Source of the DNA: Clostridiales bacterium
GTDB lineage: Bacteria > Bacillota > Clostridia > Peptostreptococcales > Anaerovoracaceae
Direction: 5' to 3'
DNA length: 9,427 nt
NCBI GenBank assembly: GCA_012515135.1
Contig: JAAYYX010000214.1
Coordinates: forward strand, 1-9,427
Positions 1 to 6,222 of the stretch are shown in pieces. The notes under the pieces were generated by a model that saw only the letters and a program-made list of their open reading frames with translations, was not told the origin of the DNA and did not search any database. The position numbers were made by a program, and so were the translations under genes. Position 1 is the first letter of the stretch. Every line of letters starts with the position of its first letter.

Positions 1-2
1 GA

Positions 3-1451
3 GACAATTCAGAGTTCGTACAAAAAAAGGATGTGGTATGCAGAGACTGGAACGATTCCATCCTGGCCTTCAAAGCCCTTTATGCCAATGAGACAAAGGG
101 TTTTAAGGGAACATATAAAGGTATGGAAGGAAACAATTCTTATAAAATATATGATCTTACCGTTACCGGCACTTCATCGGCGGGGCTGTTTGCAAAAGTC
201 GAAGGAGAGGCCAGGGTGAATGGAGTGTGTCTGGATTATACGGATGAATACTACTCCGCATATGAGCAGGCTTCAGAGATAGAAAAGGGAGATTACTTTA
301 TAAGAGGCACCCAATATGCAGGAGGTATAGCAGGAAACAATCAGGGAACCATAAGGTCATGTACTGTTGAGGGCAAGGTATTTGCCAAGGGCAGTGGGGC
401 TGCAGCCGGAGGCATAGCAGGAATAATATCCTTCGAGTGGTGGACTCAGGCATGTCCTGACGGCACTCCCAGCACTGTTACCCATTGCATGTCGGCGGCC
501 TGGGTAAACGGAGAAGGAATGGGAACGGCCGGTACCGCCGCATCTTCGGGAGGGATAGCAGGATCCTGCGATGAAGGGAAAATATATTATTGTGAAACGG
601 GGACGGCATGCGGTGTCGCTGCAGGAACCCGGGAGCCGGTCAGCATACTGGGAGTTCCCTATTTCGGCGCAAGGCCTGAAAATGCCGCATATGATTACAG
701 CACACAAAACATAATGAACAATGTTTGCATGATAACAGGAACAAATCCATATGATTCGGCCGGAGGGATCGCCGGTAAAACAGGCGTTAACAATCCCGCC
801 GGAGATATACTTTATTGTATAAATGCTGCAAAGATCATAAGTGACAGAGCCGGAGGACTGGTGGGACAGCTTCTCGGGGCACATTCCATTGTCAGGAGCA
901 GCTACAATGCAGGAGCTGTTCAGGGAGACAACTACGCAGGAGGTCTTGCAGGGTATTTCAATATAGCGACCATACGCTCATGTTATAACACCGGTCCCGT
1001 AAAGGCCGGCCCGGATGCACCGAAAGCGGATACGAAATATGCAGGAGGCCTGGTGGCATATATGATGGGGGGAGCGCACATGTACGATTCATACAGCATA
1101 GGATTCGTTGAGGAAGAAGAAGGTCAGGGCAACAATGATATCCAGAAGAAAAGAAACGGGGGCATCGGCTATTGGAATCGGTCCGGAGCCATAACAAACT
1201 GCGCTTTTCTCAAGAAATATAATAAAGAAACAACTTTTGCCGGCTGCACTGCCATGAGCCAGGGACAGCTCAAGAACCATTCGGGATTTGACGGAATGAA
1301 AAACAGTCCGGGGAACACTCAGGTAGGGATATTTGAATACTTTTACGCTTACTTTGATGTTGACAATGAAAACTGCAGCCTGGGAGAAGATTTCCAGAGG
1401 ACGCCATGGGATGACGATCACGGAGTCCTTGATTATGTGTATCAGGAATAA
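3..1451 (+). CDS. GLUG-repeat surface protein, C-terminal part (partial at left edge)
   Basis: The reading frame is open to the left edge with no stop, so the start of the gene lies outside the window; a GTG at 33 is in frame but is probably internal. About 480 residues are visible. They contain a run of glycine-rich repeats of the GLUG type, with cores such as YAGGIAG, SAGGIAG, RAGGLVG and YAGGLAG, each followed by a polar stretch and an I-x-x-C/S-Y-N-x-G-x-V-like strand. GLUG repeats occur in secreted and cell-surface proteins, often adhesins or IgA-peptidase-like proteins, and are expected to form beta-rich solenoids. No sortase motif or membrane anchor is visible at the C-terminus, which ends in an acidic, aromatic tail (about 1300-1448). 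Three pilin-like genes follow directly, the first 9 bp after its stop, so it probably belongs to a pilus-related operon and may be a displayed ligand-binding protein. That role is inferred from context. Confidence 0.8.
   Translation, partial: DNSEFVQKKDVVCRDWNDSILAFKALYANETKGFKGTYKGMEGNNSYKIYDLTVTGTSSAGLFAKVEGEARVNGVCLDYTDEYYSAYEQASEIEKGDYFIRGTQYAGGIAGNNQGTIRSCTVEGKVFAKGSGAAAGGIAGIISFEWWTQACPDGTPSTVTHCMSAAWVNGEGMGTAGTAASSGGIAGSCDEGKIYYCETGTACGVAAGTREPVSILGVPYFGARPENAAYDYSTQNIMNNVCMITGTNPYDSAGGIAGKTGVNNPAGDILYCINAAKIISDRAGGLVGQLLGAHSIVRSSYNAGAVQGDNYAGGLAGYFNIATIRSCYNTGPVKAGPDAPKADTKYAGGLVAYMMGGAHMYDSYSIGFVEEEEGQGNNDIQKKRNGGIGYWNRSGAITNCAFLKKYNKETTFAGCTAMSQGQLKNHSGFDGMKNSPGNTQVGIFEYFYAYFDVDNENCSLGEDFQRTPWDDDHGVLDYVYQE
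321..1215 (+). repeat. GLUG-type protein repeat array
   Basis: Eight Gly-Gly cores are encoded at about 324, 408, 549, 762, 852, 939, 1044 and 1158. They read GGIAG four times, then GGLVG, GGLAG, GGLVA and GGIGY. Each is followed after roughly 10-20 residues by a strand that usually carries Cys or Ser, for example RSCTVEG, YCINAA, RSCYNTG and TNCAFLK. Spacing is irregular (28 to 71 residues), so insertions sit between units. Repetition is clear at the protein level but not as exact DNA repeats, which suggests old divergence rather than recent duplication. A weaker unit (GLFAKVEG, near 183) may precede them. Confidence 0.75.
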
Positions 1452-1460
1452 AGGCAGGAT

Positions 1461-2036
1461 ATGATAAAAAAAACCATAAAAAACAGAAAAGGGATAAGCA
1501 TACCCATAGTTATGGCAGTGGCGGTCATACTGCTGGTTATCGGCGCTGTTATATTGTCTGTGGCATCGGGGAATCTGGGGACATCCAACCAGGAGAAAAA
1601 CACGAAACAGGCTTATTTTATAGCAAAATCATCGATGAAGGTCATTGACAGATCCATAAGAAACGGGGAGATAGGGGGACATATAAAGAACATGGTCCTG
1701 ACAGATCTAATAAACAGCGGAAACACAGCAGTAAACAAAAATTGGGGACCTTTTGCGTCTTCAGCCGGTTATAGCGGCAAAGGGCTGGCTGGTTTTGAAG
1801 CAAAGGATATGCGGATATCTTTCAAGAGCAGTTCCCAGGCCACTTCGGGATCAGGATCAGATCTGCAGGCGGCCACAGTTACGATAAATGATATGAAGGT
1901 ATCATTCAGATCTTTGTATAACGGGCGGGAAAGTTACAGAGTCACGGCCACTTACTCGTATACGGGATATGCCAATATCCAAAACGGGGCGAGGACCTGG
2001 GGGACGGAAACATGGACACTGGTAAACATAAAGTGA
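1461..2036 (+). CDS. PilX/GspK-like minor pilin without Glu+5
   Basis: This 191-residue protein has a basic leader (MIKKTIKNRKG), then a hydrophobic helix at about residues 12-36, then a polar C-terminal domain. This is the layout of type IV pilins and pseudopilins. The residues after Gly11 are ISIPI, so the usual Glu at +5 is replaced by Ile. PilX_N-type minor pilins and GspK-type pseudopilins also lack Glu+5 and are placed at the pilus tip. The helix is followed by a stretch ending in QAYFIAKSSMKVIDRS, resembling the 'Q-A-x-x-x-A' pattern of PilX-type proteins. The ATG at 1461 is preceded by AAGG at 1451-1454. The gene begins 9 bp after the GLUG-protein stop and its end overlaps the next gene. 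Assignment to the pilin superfamily is fairly firm; the tip role is inferred. The globular part matches nothing I recognise. Confidence 0.7.
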   Translation: MIKKTIKNRKGISIPIVMAVAVILLVIGAVILSVASGNLGTSNQEKNTKQAYFIAKSSMKVIDRSIRNGEIGGHIKNMVLTDLINSGNTAVNKNWGPFASSAGYSGKGLAGFEAKDMRISFKSSSQATSGSGSDLQAATVTINDMKVSFRSLYNGRESYRVTATYSYTGYANIQNGARTWGTETWTLVNIK

Positions 2037-2773
2037 TAAAAAGAATATCAGGAAATAAAAATGGCGAGATCCTTATAGAATCCATCGTCAGTTTTATTAT
2101 ATTTATAATCGTCCTTATTGGGGTCACTGCCCTGGTTTTAAGTTCCGCAAACATGAACAAAGAAGCAGATATCAGCAACAGGGATCTGGAAAACGAGATA
2201 AAGGCTGCAGAAAATGATACGGCACCATTGACAGGAACCGGGACCATGACAATAGTTTTTGACGGTAACACTTTTTATGAAAACATAAATATAAAAAAGC
2301 AAACTGCAATAACATATTTTTCTCCCAAGAATGATCAGAAAACCACCCACCAGCTGGGAGAAGAGACTATGGCTTCAATAGCACAGAAATTCACAAAAGC
2401 CCGGGCGGGGAGCCTGCCTCAAACGGACGGTGCATTCACAGGGGAAAGGATAGACGGGGTAGATGCCAGTGATCCCAATGCAGGAGCCGGCTTTGCATTT
2501 GCCGTTTATACTGCCCTTACAACAGAGCAAAAATCCTTTGCCGATTCGATTTCCTGGTCAATAGTAAATACAGAAAACGACTATTACATTTTTTTCGTAG
2601 CCGGCAGACATTACACCAGCCTGGAAGATGACTCGGGTATCAAGGTGTATAAGTATGATATGAAAAGCACAAGATACCAGTATACGGGGGCAGGATCGGT
2701 TGATGACGGAAGGGTCTCATCTTCGGGAAGCGGCTGGTCCTCATGGAACACTACTGTTTTGGAATGGCAGTGA
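2012..2773 (+). CDS. Prepilin-type minor pilin (Glu+5 present)
   Basis: This 253-residue protein has a basic leader ending NKNG, cleavage motif G18|EILIE with Glu at +5, and a hydrophobic helix to about residue 45. The motif matches the type IV prepilin peptidase consensus, although +1 is Glu instead of Phe or Met. The rest is polar, with Tyr- and Ser-rich segments near the C-terminus. The ATG at 2012 lies inside the previous gene (25-bp overlap) with a GGGGGA at 1999-2004, 7 nt upstream. An alternative is GTG at 2033, which forms a GTGA overlap with the previous stop and gives a shorter leader; both keep the cleavage site. It lies between the PilX/GspK-like gene and a PilW/GspJ-like gene, so it is probably the PilV/GspI-like member of a tip complex. 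That rank is inferred from order and size, not from sequence identity. Confidence 0.72.
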   Translation: MDTGKHKVIKRISGNKNGEILIESIVSFIIFIIVLIGVTALVLSSANMNKEADISNRDLENEIKAAENDTAPLTGTGTMTIVFDGNTFYENINIKKQTAITYFSPKNDQKTTHQLGEETMASIAQKFTKARAGSLPQTDGAFTGERIDGVDASDPNAGAGFAFAVYTALTTEQKSFADSISWSIVNTENDYYIFFVAGRHYTSLEDDSGIKVYKYDMKSTRYQYTGAGSVDDGRVSSSGSGWSSWNTTVLEWQ

Positions 2774-2778
2774 CAGAC

Positions 2779-3747
2779 ATGAAAATGAAAACAATCAAAA
2801 AAAGCAATAAAGGAGCCACCCTGGTGGAAATAATAGTAGGACTTGCAGTATGTCTTATTTTCCTTGGTGTTGCCTTTGCAGTCATATCGCCAATCGGCAA
2901 TATATTTGACCGCAGCGGGGAAAAGGCCGATGCACAGCAGATCGCAAACAGCGTTATGGAAAGTATCCGCACAAAGACAGCAAAAAGCGATACTCTTTCC
3001 ACATCCGGAAACAAAGTCGTATATGATTCGGGCACCAGATTTTTTGCTGTGAACAATGAAGGATATCTGGTCTACGGCGAGACGGTCGCTCCCGAAGATG
3101 TCAGACTGGAATATGACAGAGCCTTTTACAGTGGCAAAACCATATCAATGATGGTATCTTCTCAAGGGACGGATAAGCTTGAAGTAACAATAGATGTCAA
3201 AAATAAAGAGGGCAGCAGAACGATTTACTCAACAACAGGGATACTGAAACCCATACTGACTGAAAATGAAGAGGACTCACCGGCATTTTCGGCGGAAGGA
3301 CTTATCAATGTAAACGATTCGTCTCTGGGATTCACCAATGAAGAAAAGAGAGAAAAAATGGGAGATAATGCGGAAATATTCTATTACATTTTCAAAGATT
3401 ATTTTGACTCTCTCAACAGTATTTATGATATAACCTGGAACAGCAACCCAATTGCTTTTCTGGCCGCTTCAAACAACGAAGTAAGGGGATACAAAAGAAA
3501 CGACCCCGATGACACTTCTCTGCATGTCATATATGCAAGTCATGAGATGGCGGAGATATATAGGGAAAGCTCTGTGTACGGAGAAATAAGCGATGCAAAA
3601 GCTTATGTCATAAGATCAAACGGCGCCATAAGTATAGACTATGTGGCGGTAAAGATAGGTGACTACTGGGGGAAATGCGATTCCACAGGAAAGATAGTTT
3701 ACGGGAATCAGGCTGTTGACGGCTGGTCGGCGGGGACCAGGCCCTAA
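2779..3747 (+). CDS. Prepilin-type minor pilin, PilW/GspJ-like
   Basis: With the ATG at 2779 the protein has 322 residues. The leader MKMKTIKKSNKG is short and Lys-rich; cleavage motif G12|ATLVE has Glu at +5 (residue 17), and a hydrophobic helix follows to about residue 40. Such a leader is typical of type IV prepilins. Other in-frame starts are ATG 2743, ATG 2764 and GTG 2770 (which makes a GTGA overlap with the upstream stop); none has a strong Shine-Dalgarno, so the start is uncertain and 2779 is chosen for its leader. The large polar C-terminal domain has two parts: a strand-rich region (about 40-165), then a region with many acidic and Tyr residues. The size suits the largest minor pilin (PilW/GspJ-like) of the three. 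It is the last gene of the operon and ends 21 bp before a convergent gene. Confidence 0.72.
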   Translation: MKMKTIKKSNKGATLVEIIVGLAVCLIFLGVAFAVISPIGNIFDRSGEKADAQQIANSVMESIRTKTAKSDTLSTSGNKVVYDSGTRFFAVNNEGYLVYGETVAPEDVRLEYDRAFYSGKTISMMVSSQGTDKLEVTIDVKNKEGSRTIYSTTGILKPILTENEEDSPAFSAEGLINVNDSSLGFTNEEKREKMGDNAEIFYYIFKDYFDSLNSIYDITWNSNPIAFLAASNNEVRGYKRNDPDDTSLHVIYASHEMAEIYRESSVYGEISDAKAYVIRSNGAISIDYVAVKIGDYWGKCDSTGKIVYGNQAVDGWSAGTRP

Positions 3748-3770
3748 AAAAAGATCATACAGATCCTTTT
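3746..3770. terminator. Possible weak bidirectional terminator
   Basis: Between two convergent genes lies an A7 run (3746-3752), then GATC, a 5-nt loop (ATACA), GATC, one unpaired C and T4. The GATC arms pair and the A and T runs can extend the stem with a C bulge. Read on the minus strand, the hairpin is followed by seven T residues. The GC-poor stem makes it weak, and it overlaps both stop codons. Its position in the only gap between convergent operons supports the call. Confidence 0.35.
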
Positions 3771-5649
3771 ATGCACTTCCTCTCATAGAACGCAAGGCAT
3801 TCAAAACAGCTATCAGTAAAACCCCCACATCCGCAAAGACTGCAGACCACATAGAAGCGATACCGAAGGCTCCAAGAACCAGTATGACTACTTTTACAGC
3901 AAGGGAAAAAATGACATTTTCCTTAGCCACGGAAATAGTCTTTTTTGATATCAGGATGGCTTTATAAAGGGAGGAAAGTCTGTCATCCATTATGATTATA
4001 TCAGAAGCCTCCATTGCGGCAGCAGAGCCAATGTTTCCCATGGATATTCCTATATCGGCCCTGGCAATGACCGGGGCATCATTTATACCATCGCCTATGA
4101 AAGCCACTTTGCCGCCTTTTTTTGCTTTATTCACAGAGATCATTTTCTCTGCGACAGCAACTTTACCTCCCGGGAGAAGGTCGCTTTTGACTTCATCTAT
4201 ACCGGTTTTTCGGGCAACTTCATCGGCAACTTCACGCCGGTCCCCTGTGAGCATAACGGTTTTTTTGACTCCGGCAGATTTCATTCTTCTAATGGTTTCT
4301 TCGGCATCATCCTTTATGGTATCGCAGACCGCTATATATCCCAGATACTCTTCTTCAAAAGCCAAATGGACCAGGGAGCATGACTCATCCTCCGGCAGAT
4401 CGAAGAAGCCCTTGCTGTTCATCATATTTTCGTTGCCGGCATATAAAGACTTGTCATCTATGACTGCAATTATACCCTTGCCCGGGATTTCTTCCACATT
4501 CTTTATGCGGTCGGTATCCAAAGTTCTGCCATAGGCTTTTTTTATTGAAAGAGCTATGGGATGGGTTGAATAGTTCTCGGCATGGGCTGCCAGTTCCAAG
4601 AGCCGGAAGGAGTCCATATGAAGGGCCTTTGCGTAGCTGACGGAAAAATCACCGCTGGTCAGCGTTCCGGTTTTATCGAAAATAGCGATCTCCATTTTTG
4701 ACAAAGCCTCCAGATAGTTCCCACCCTTGACAAGTATGCCTGATGCTGCTGCCTTGCTTATGCCTCCGAAAAAAGTCAGGGGAACGGAGACCACAAGGGC
4801 ACAGGGACAGGATATCATAATGAAAATAAGTGCTCTGTAGATCCAGTCTGTAAGAACCTGATCCGGGAACAAAAGGGAAGGCAGGAAGGCCACCACAAGA
4901 GCTGCGGCCAAAACGAAGGGAGTGTAGTATCTTGCAAAGCGGGTAATGAATTTTTCGTATGGAGCCTTTCTGTCGGAGGCCTTTTCAGTCATTTCAAGTA
5001 TCCTGGAAACGGTGGAATCCTCATATGCATTGGTTACCTTTATTTTCAGCAGACCATTTTTGTTTATGCATCCGCTTATAACTTCATCTCCCGGAAAAAC
5101 ATCTTTTGGAATGGGCTCTCCTGTAAGAGCGGAAGTGTCCACTGAAGAAGATCCTTCTGTGACGATGCCGTCCAGGGGGATCTTTTCTCCCGGCCTGACA
5201 ATTATGATCTCGCCGGGGGCCACATCATAAGGACTCACTTTTTCTTCATGATCTTTATAAAGGAGATTCGCATAGTCAGGCTTTATATCCATAAGGCGTG
5301 AAATAGAATCACGGGATCTGGAAACGGCGAAATTCTCAAAAAAAGTTCCAAGAAGGAAGAAAATCATAACAGCGGCGGCTTCATCAAACTGTTTTAGGGC
5401 CAGGGCACCTATGGTGGCAACGGCCATAAGAAAACTCTCATCAAAAACCTGCCCGTGCAATATGTTTTTGACAGCATTTAATATTGTATCGAAACCTGCA
5501 GCTATGTATGCGATCAGAAAAAGTATTAAGGCTATGTAATGAAGGGGAAAACCGTTACCGAAGAGAGCAAAAAACTCTCCCGCCACAAAAAACACTGCAG
5601 CTGCGGATAAGCGTAAAAGTATTATTTTTTGATCTTTAGTAAGCGACAT
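3769..5649 (-). CDS. cadA: Heavy-metal efflux P1B-type ATPase (Zn/Cd/Pb class)
   Basis: ATP-driven export of divalent soft metal ions across the cytoplasmic membrane. With the start at 5649 the protein has 626 residues. Visible motifs are the actuator TGE (176-178), the transmembrane metal site CPC (281-283) in ISCPCALVVSVP, the phosphorylation motif DKTGT (325-329), the HP dipeptide (363-364) diagnostic of P1B ATPases, TGD (468-470) and GDGINDAP (519-526). In the last helices, Lys586 and Asp607 (in FADVGVLLIAVLNALR) match the conserved Lys/Asp of ZntA-like P1B-2 pumps, so Zn, Cd or Pb is the likely substrate. No GMTCxxC metal-binding domain precedes TM1, making it about 100 residues shorter than ZntA or CadA. 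The start is set by AAGGAG 6 nt upstream; a TTG at 5688 would overlap the regulator but has no such site. It is transcribed with the ArsR-type gene upstream (35-bp gap). Confidence 0.93.
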   Translation of the reverse strand: MSLTKDQKIILLRLSAAAVFFVAGEFFALFGNGFPLHYIALILFLIAYIAAGFDTILNAVKNILHGQVFDESFLMAVATIGALALKQFDEAAAVMIFFLLGTFFENFAVSRSRDSISRLMDIKPDYANLLYKDHEEKVSPYDVAPGEIIIVRPGEKIPLDGIVTEGSSSVDTSALTGEPIPKDVFPGDEVISGCINKNGLLKIKVTNAYEDSTVSRILEMTEKASDRKAPYEKFITRFARYYTPFVLAAALVVAFLPSLLFPDQVLTDWIYRALIFIMISCPCALVVSVPLTFFGGISKAAASGILVKGGNYLEALSKMEIAIFDKTGTLTSGDFSVSYAKALHMDSFRLLELAAHAENYSTHPIALSIKKAYGRTLDTDRIKNVEEIPGKGIIAVIDDKSLYAGNENMMNSKGFFDLPEDESCSLVHLAFEEEYLGYIAVCDTIKDDAEETIRRMKSAGVKKTVMLTGDRREVADEVARKTGIDEVKSDLLPGGKVAVAEKMISVNKAKKGGKVAFIGDGINDAPVIARADIGISMGNIGSAAAMEASDIIIMDDRLSSLYKAILISKKTISVAKENVIFSLAVKVVILVLGAFGIASMWSAVFADVGVLLIAVLNALRSMRGSA

Positions 5650-5655
5650 AAAATA

Positions 5656-5661
5656 CTCCTT
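5656..5661 (-). promoter_or_regulatory. Ribosome binding site setting the ATPase start
   Basis: A full AAGGAG on the minus strand lies 6 nt before the ATG at 5649. It favours this start over the upstream in-frame TTG at 5688, which would add 13 residues. Confidence 0.85.
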
Positions 5662-5684
5662 AAATGGGGGATGTCTCATATATT

Positions 5685-6038
5685 TCAATCTATTGCCAAT
5701 ATACTTTTTATCAGTTTCTTTAATGCTTCAGCTTTGCCGGGATCCGAAACCGAATAGTAAACTTCTTTGCCGTCTTTCCGGCTTTTTATAATACCGGATT
5801 GTTTCAGTGCCCTTAGATGGTGGCAGACCGCAGGAGAAGACATTTTCATTATTGCGGCAATGTTTATCACGCATTCCTCCACATGGCAAAGGAGCCATAA
5901 TATTTCAAGACGCCTGGCATCGGAAAGCAGCGCCGATATACCGGAAGCCTTTTCAAAGACATCATCGCCGGGTATTTCCTCAAGCAGCGATCTTGTTTTC
6001 AGATCATGGTCGTGAGGTAATTTAAAAGATTTTGCCAT
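5685..6038 (-). CDS. ArsR/SmtB-family metal-responsive repressor
   Basis: This 117-residue winged-helix protein is expected to repress the downstream efflux pump until metal binds. Landmarks are an N-terminal PHDHD segment (residues 8-12), LCHVEECVINIAAIM (50-64), the recognition helix SSPAVCHHLRALKQSG (67-82) and the wing KSRKDGKEVYYSVSD (85-99). Compared with CadC, one of the two alpha-3 site Cys is kept (Cys56) and the other is Ile. The C-terminal helix has none of the His residues of the SmtB alpha-5 zinc site. Cys51, Cys56, Cys72 and the N-terminal His residues are candidate ligands. Cys72 sits in the recognition helix where many relatives have Ser. The start at 6038 follows AAAGGA at 6-nt spacing; the longer frame to 6089 would run into the operator. 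It lies directly upstream of the P-type ATPase gene and is probably autoregulated. Confidence 0.9.
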   Translation of the reverse strand: MAKSFKLPHDHDLKTRSLLEEIPGDDVFEKASGISALLSDARRLEILWLLCHVEECVINIAAIMKMSSPAVCHHLRALKQSGIIKSRKDGKEVYYSVSDPGKAEALKKLIKSILAID

Positions 6039-6044
6039 ATCTGA

Positions 6045-6050
6045 TCCTTT
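6045..6050 (-). promoter_or_regulatory. Ribosome binding site setting the repressor start
   Basis: AAAGGA on the minus strand lies 6 nt before the ATG at 6038. It supports the short N-terminus beginning MAKSFKLPHDHD, the form usual for this ArsR subgroup. Confidence 0.75.
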
Positions 6051-6071
6051 CTTGACTTGGCCTGATAAAAC

Positions 6072-6099
6072 AATTAAACAATTAAGCAATTATTTAATT
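6072..6099. promoter_or_regulatory. Candidate ArsR-family operator palindrome
   Basis: Two 12-bp arms, AATTAAACAATT (6072-6083) and AATTATTTAATT (6088-6099), are inverted repeats matching at 11 of 12 positions around a 4-bp centre (AAGC). ArsR/SmtB repressors bind AT-rich imperfect palindromes with arms of about this length. The site begins just downstream of the -10 of the repressor promoter and covers the predicted transcription start, so binding would block initiation. The assignment to this repressor is inferred from position. Confidence 0.7.
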
Positions 6100-6101
6100 A
6101 T

Positions 6102-6130
6102 ATCATACATAAGGCTTTTCCGCTTGTCAA
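6102..6130 (-). promoter_or_regulatory. Sigma-70-type promoter of the repressor-ATPase operon
   Basis: On the minus strand TTGACA (6125-6130) is separated by 17 bp from TATGAT (6102-6107). The -35 is a perfect consensus match, the -10 matches 5 of 6, and the spacing is optimal. The predicted start, near 6095, falls inside the palindrome at 6072-6099. Confidence 0.75.
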
Positions 6131-6193
6131 GTCAAAACCTTGTGGATTTCCATATCCGGGCCTGAAGCGAAGAGGGATTTACAGTAGAAAAAA

Positions 6194-6213
6194 ACAAAGG
6201 TTTGTGATATTGT
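6194..6213 (+). promoter_or_regulatory. Possible extended -10 promoter for the Rnf-like cluster
   Basis: TG-A-TATTGT at 6205-6213 fits an extended -10 element on the plus strand. No good -35 stands 16-18 bp upstream; TTTACA at 6178-6183 is too far away (24 bp). A start about 7 nt after the -10 would be near 6220, leaving almost no 5' leader before the ATG at 6223. A short palindrome, ACAAA-GG-TTTGT (6194-6205), overlaps it and could be a protein site. Both are weak calls. Confidence 0.3.
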
Positions 6214-6222
6214 ATTAACGTT

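Noticed and set aside
357..884. A 175-residue minus-strand frame opposite the GLUG region
   Set aside because: It lies fully inside the GLUG gene, shows no domain, and has the irregular composition of an antisense shadow.
3716..4534. Plus-strand frames opposite the P-type ATPase 3' half
   Set aside because: The minus strand carries all P1B ATPase motifs in one frame. The plus-strand frames have no recognisable features or ribosome binding sites.
5650..5688. Upstream TTG start for the ATPase, overlapping the repressor stop
   Set aside because: The ATG at 5649 has a full AAGGAG at ideal spacing, and the extra 13 residues look like no conserved segment.
6202..6221. Possible Rex (NADH-sensing) operator upstream of the Rnf-like cluster, from TTGTGAT and TTAACGT half-sites
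   Set aside because: The halves are 6 bp apart instead of 4 and match the palindromic consensus poorly.
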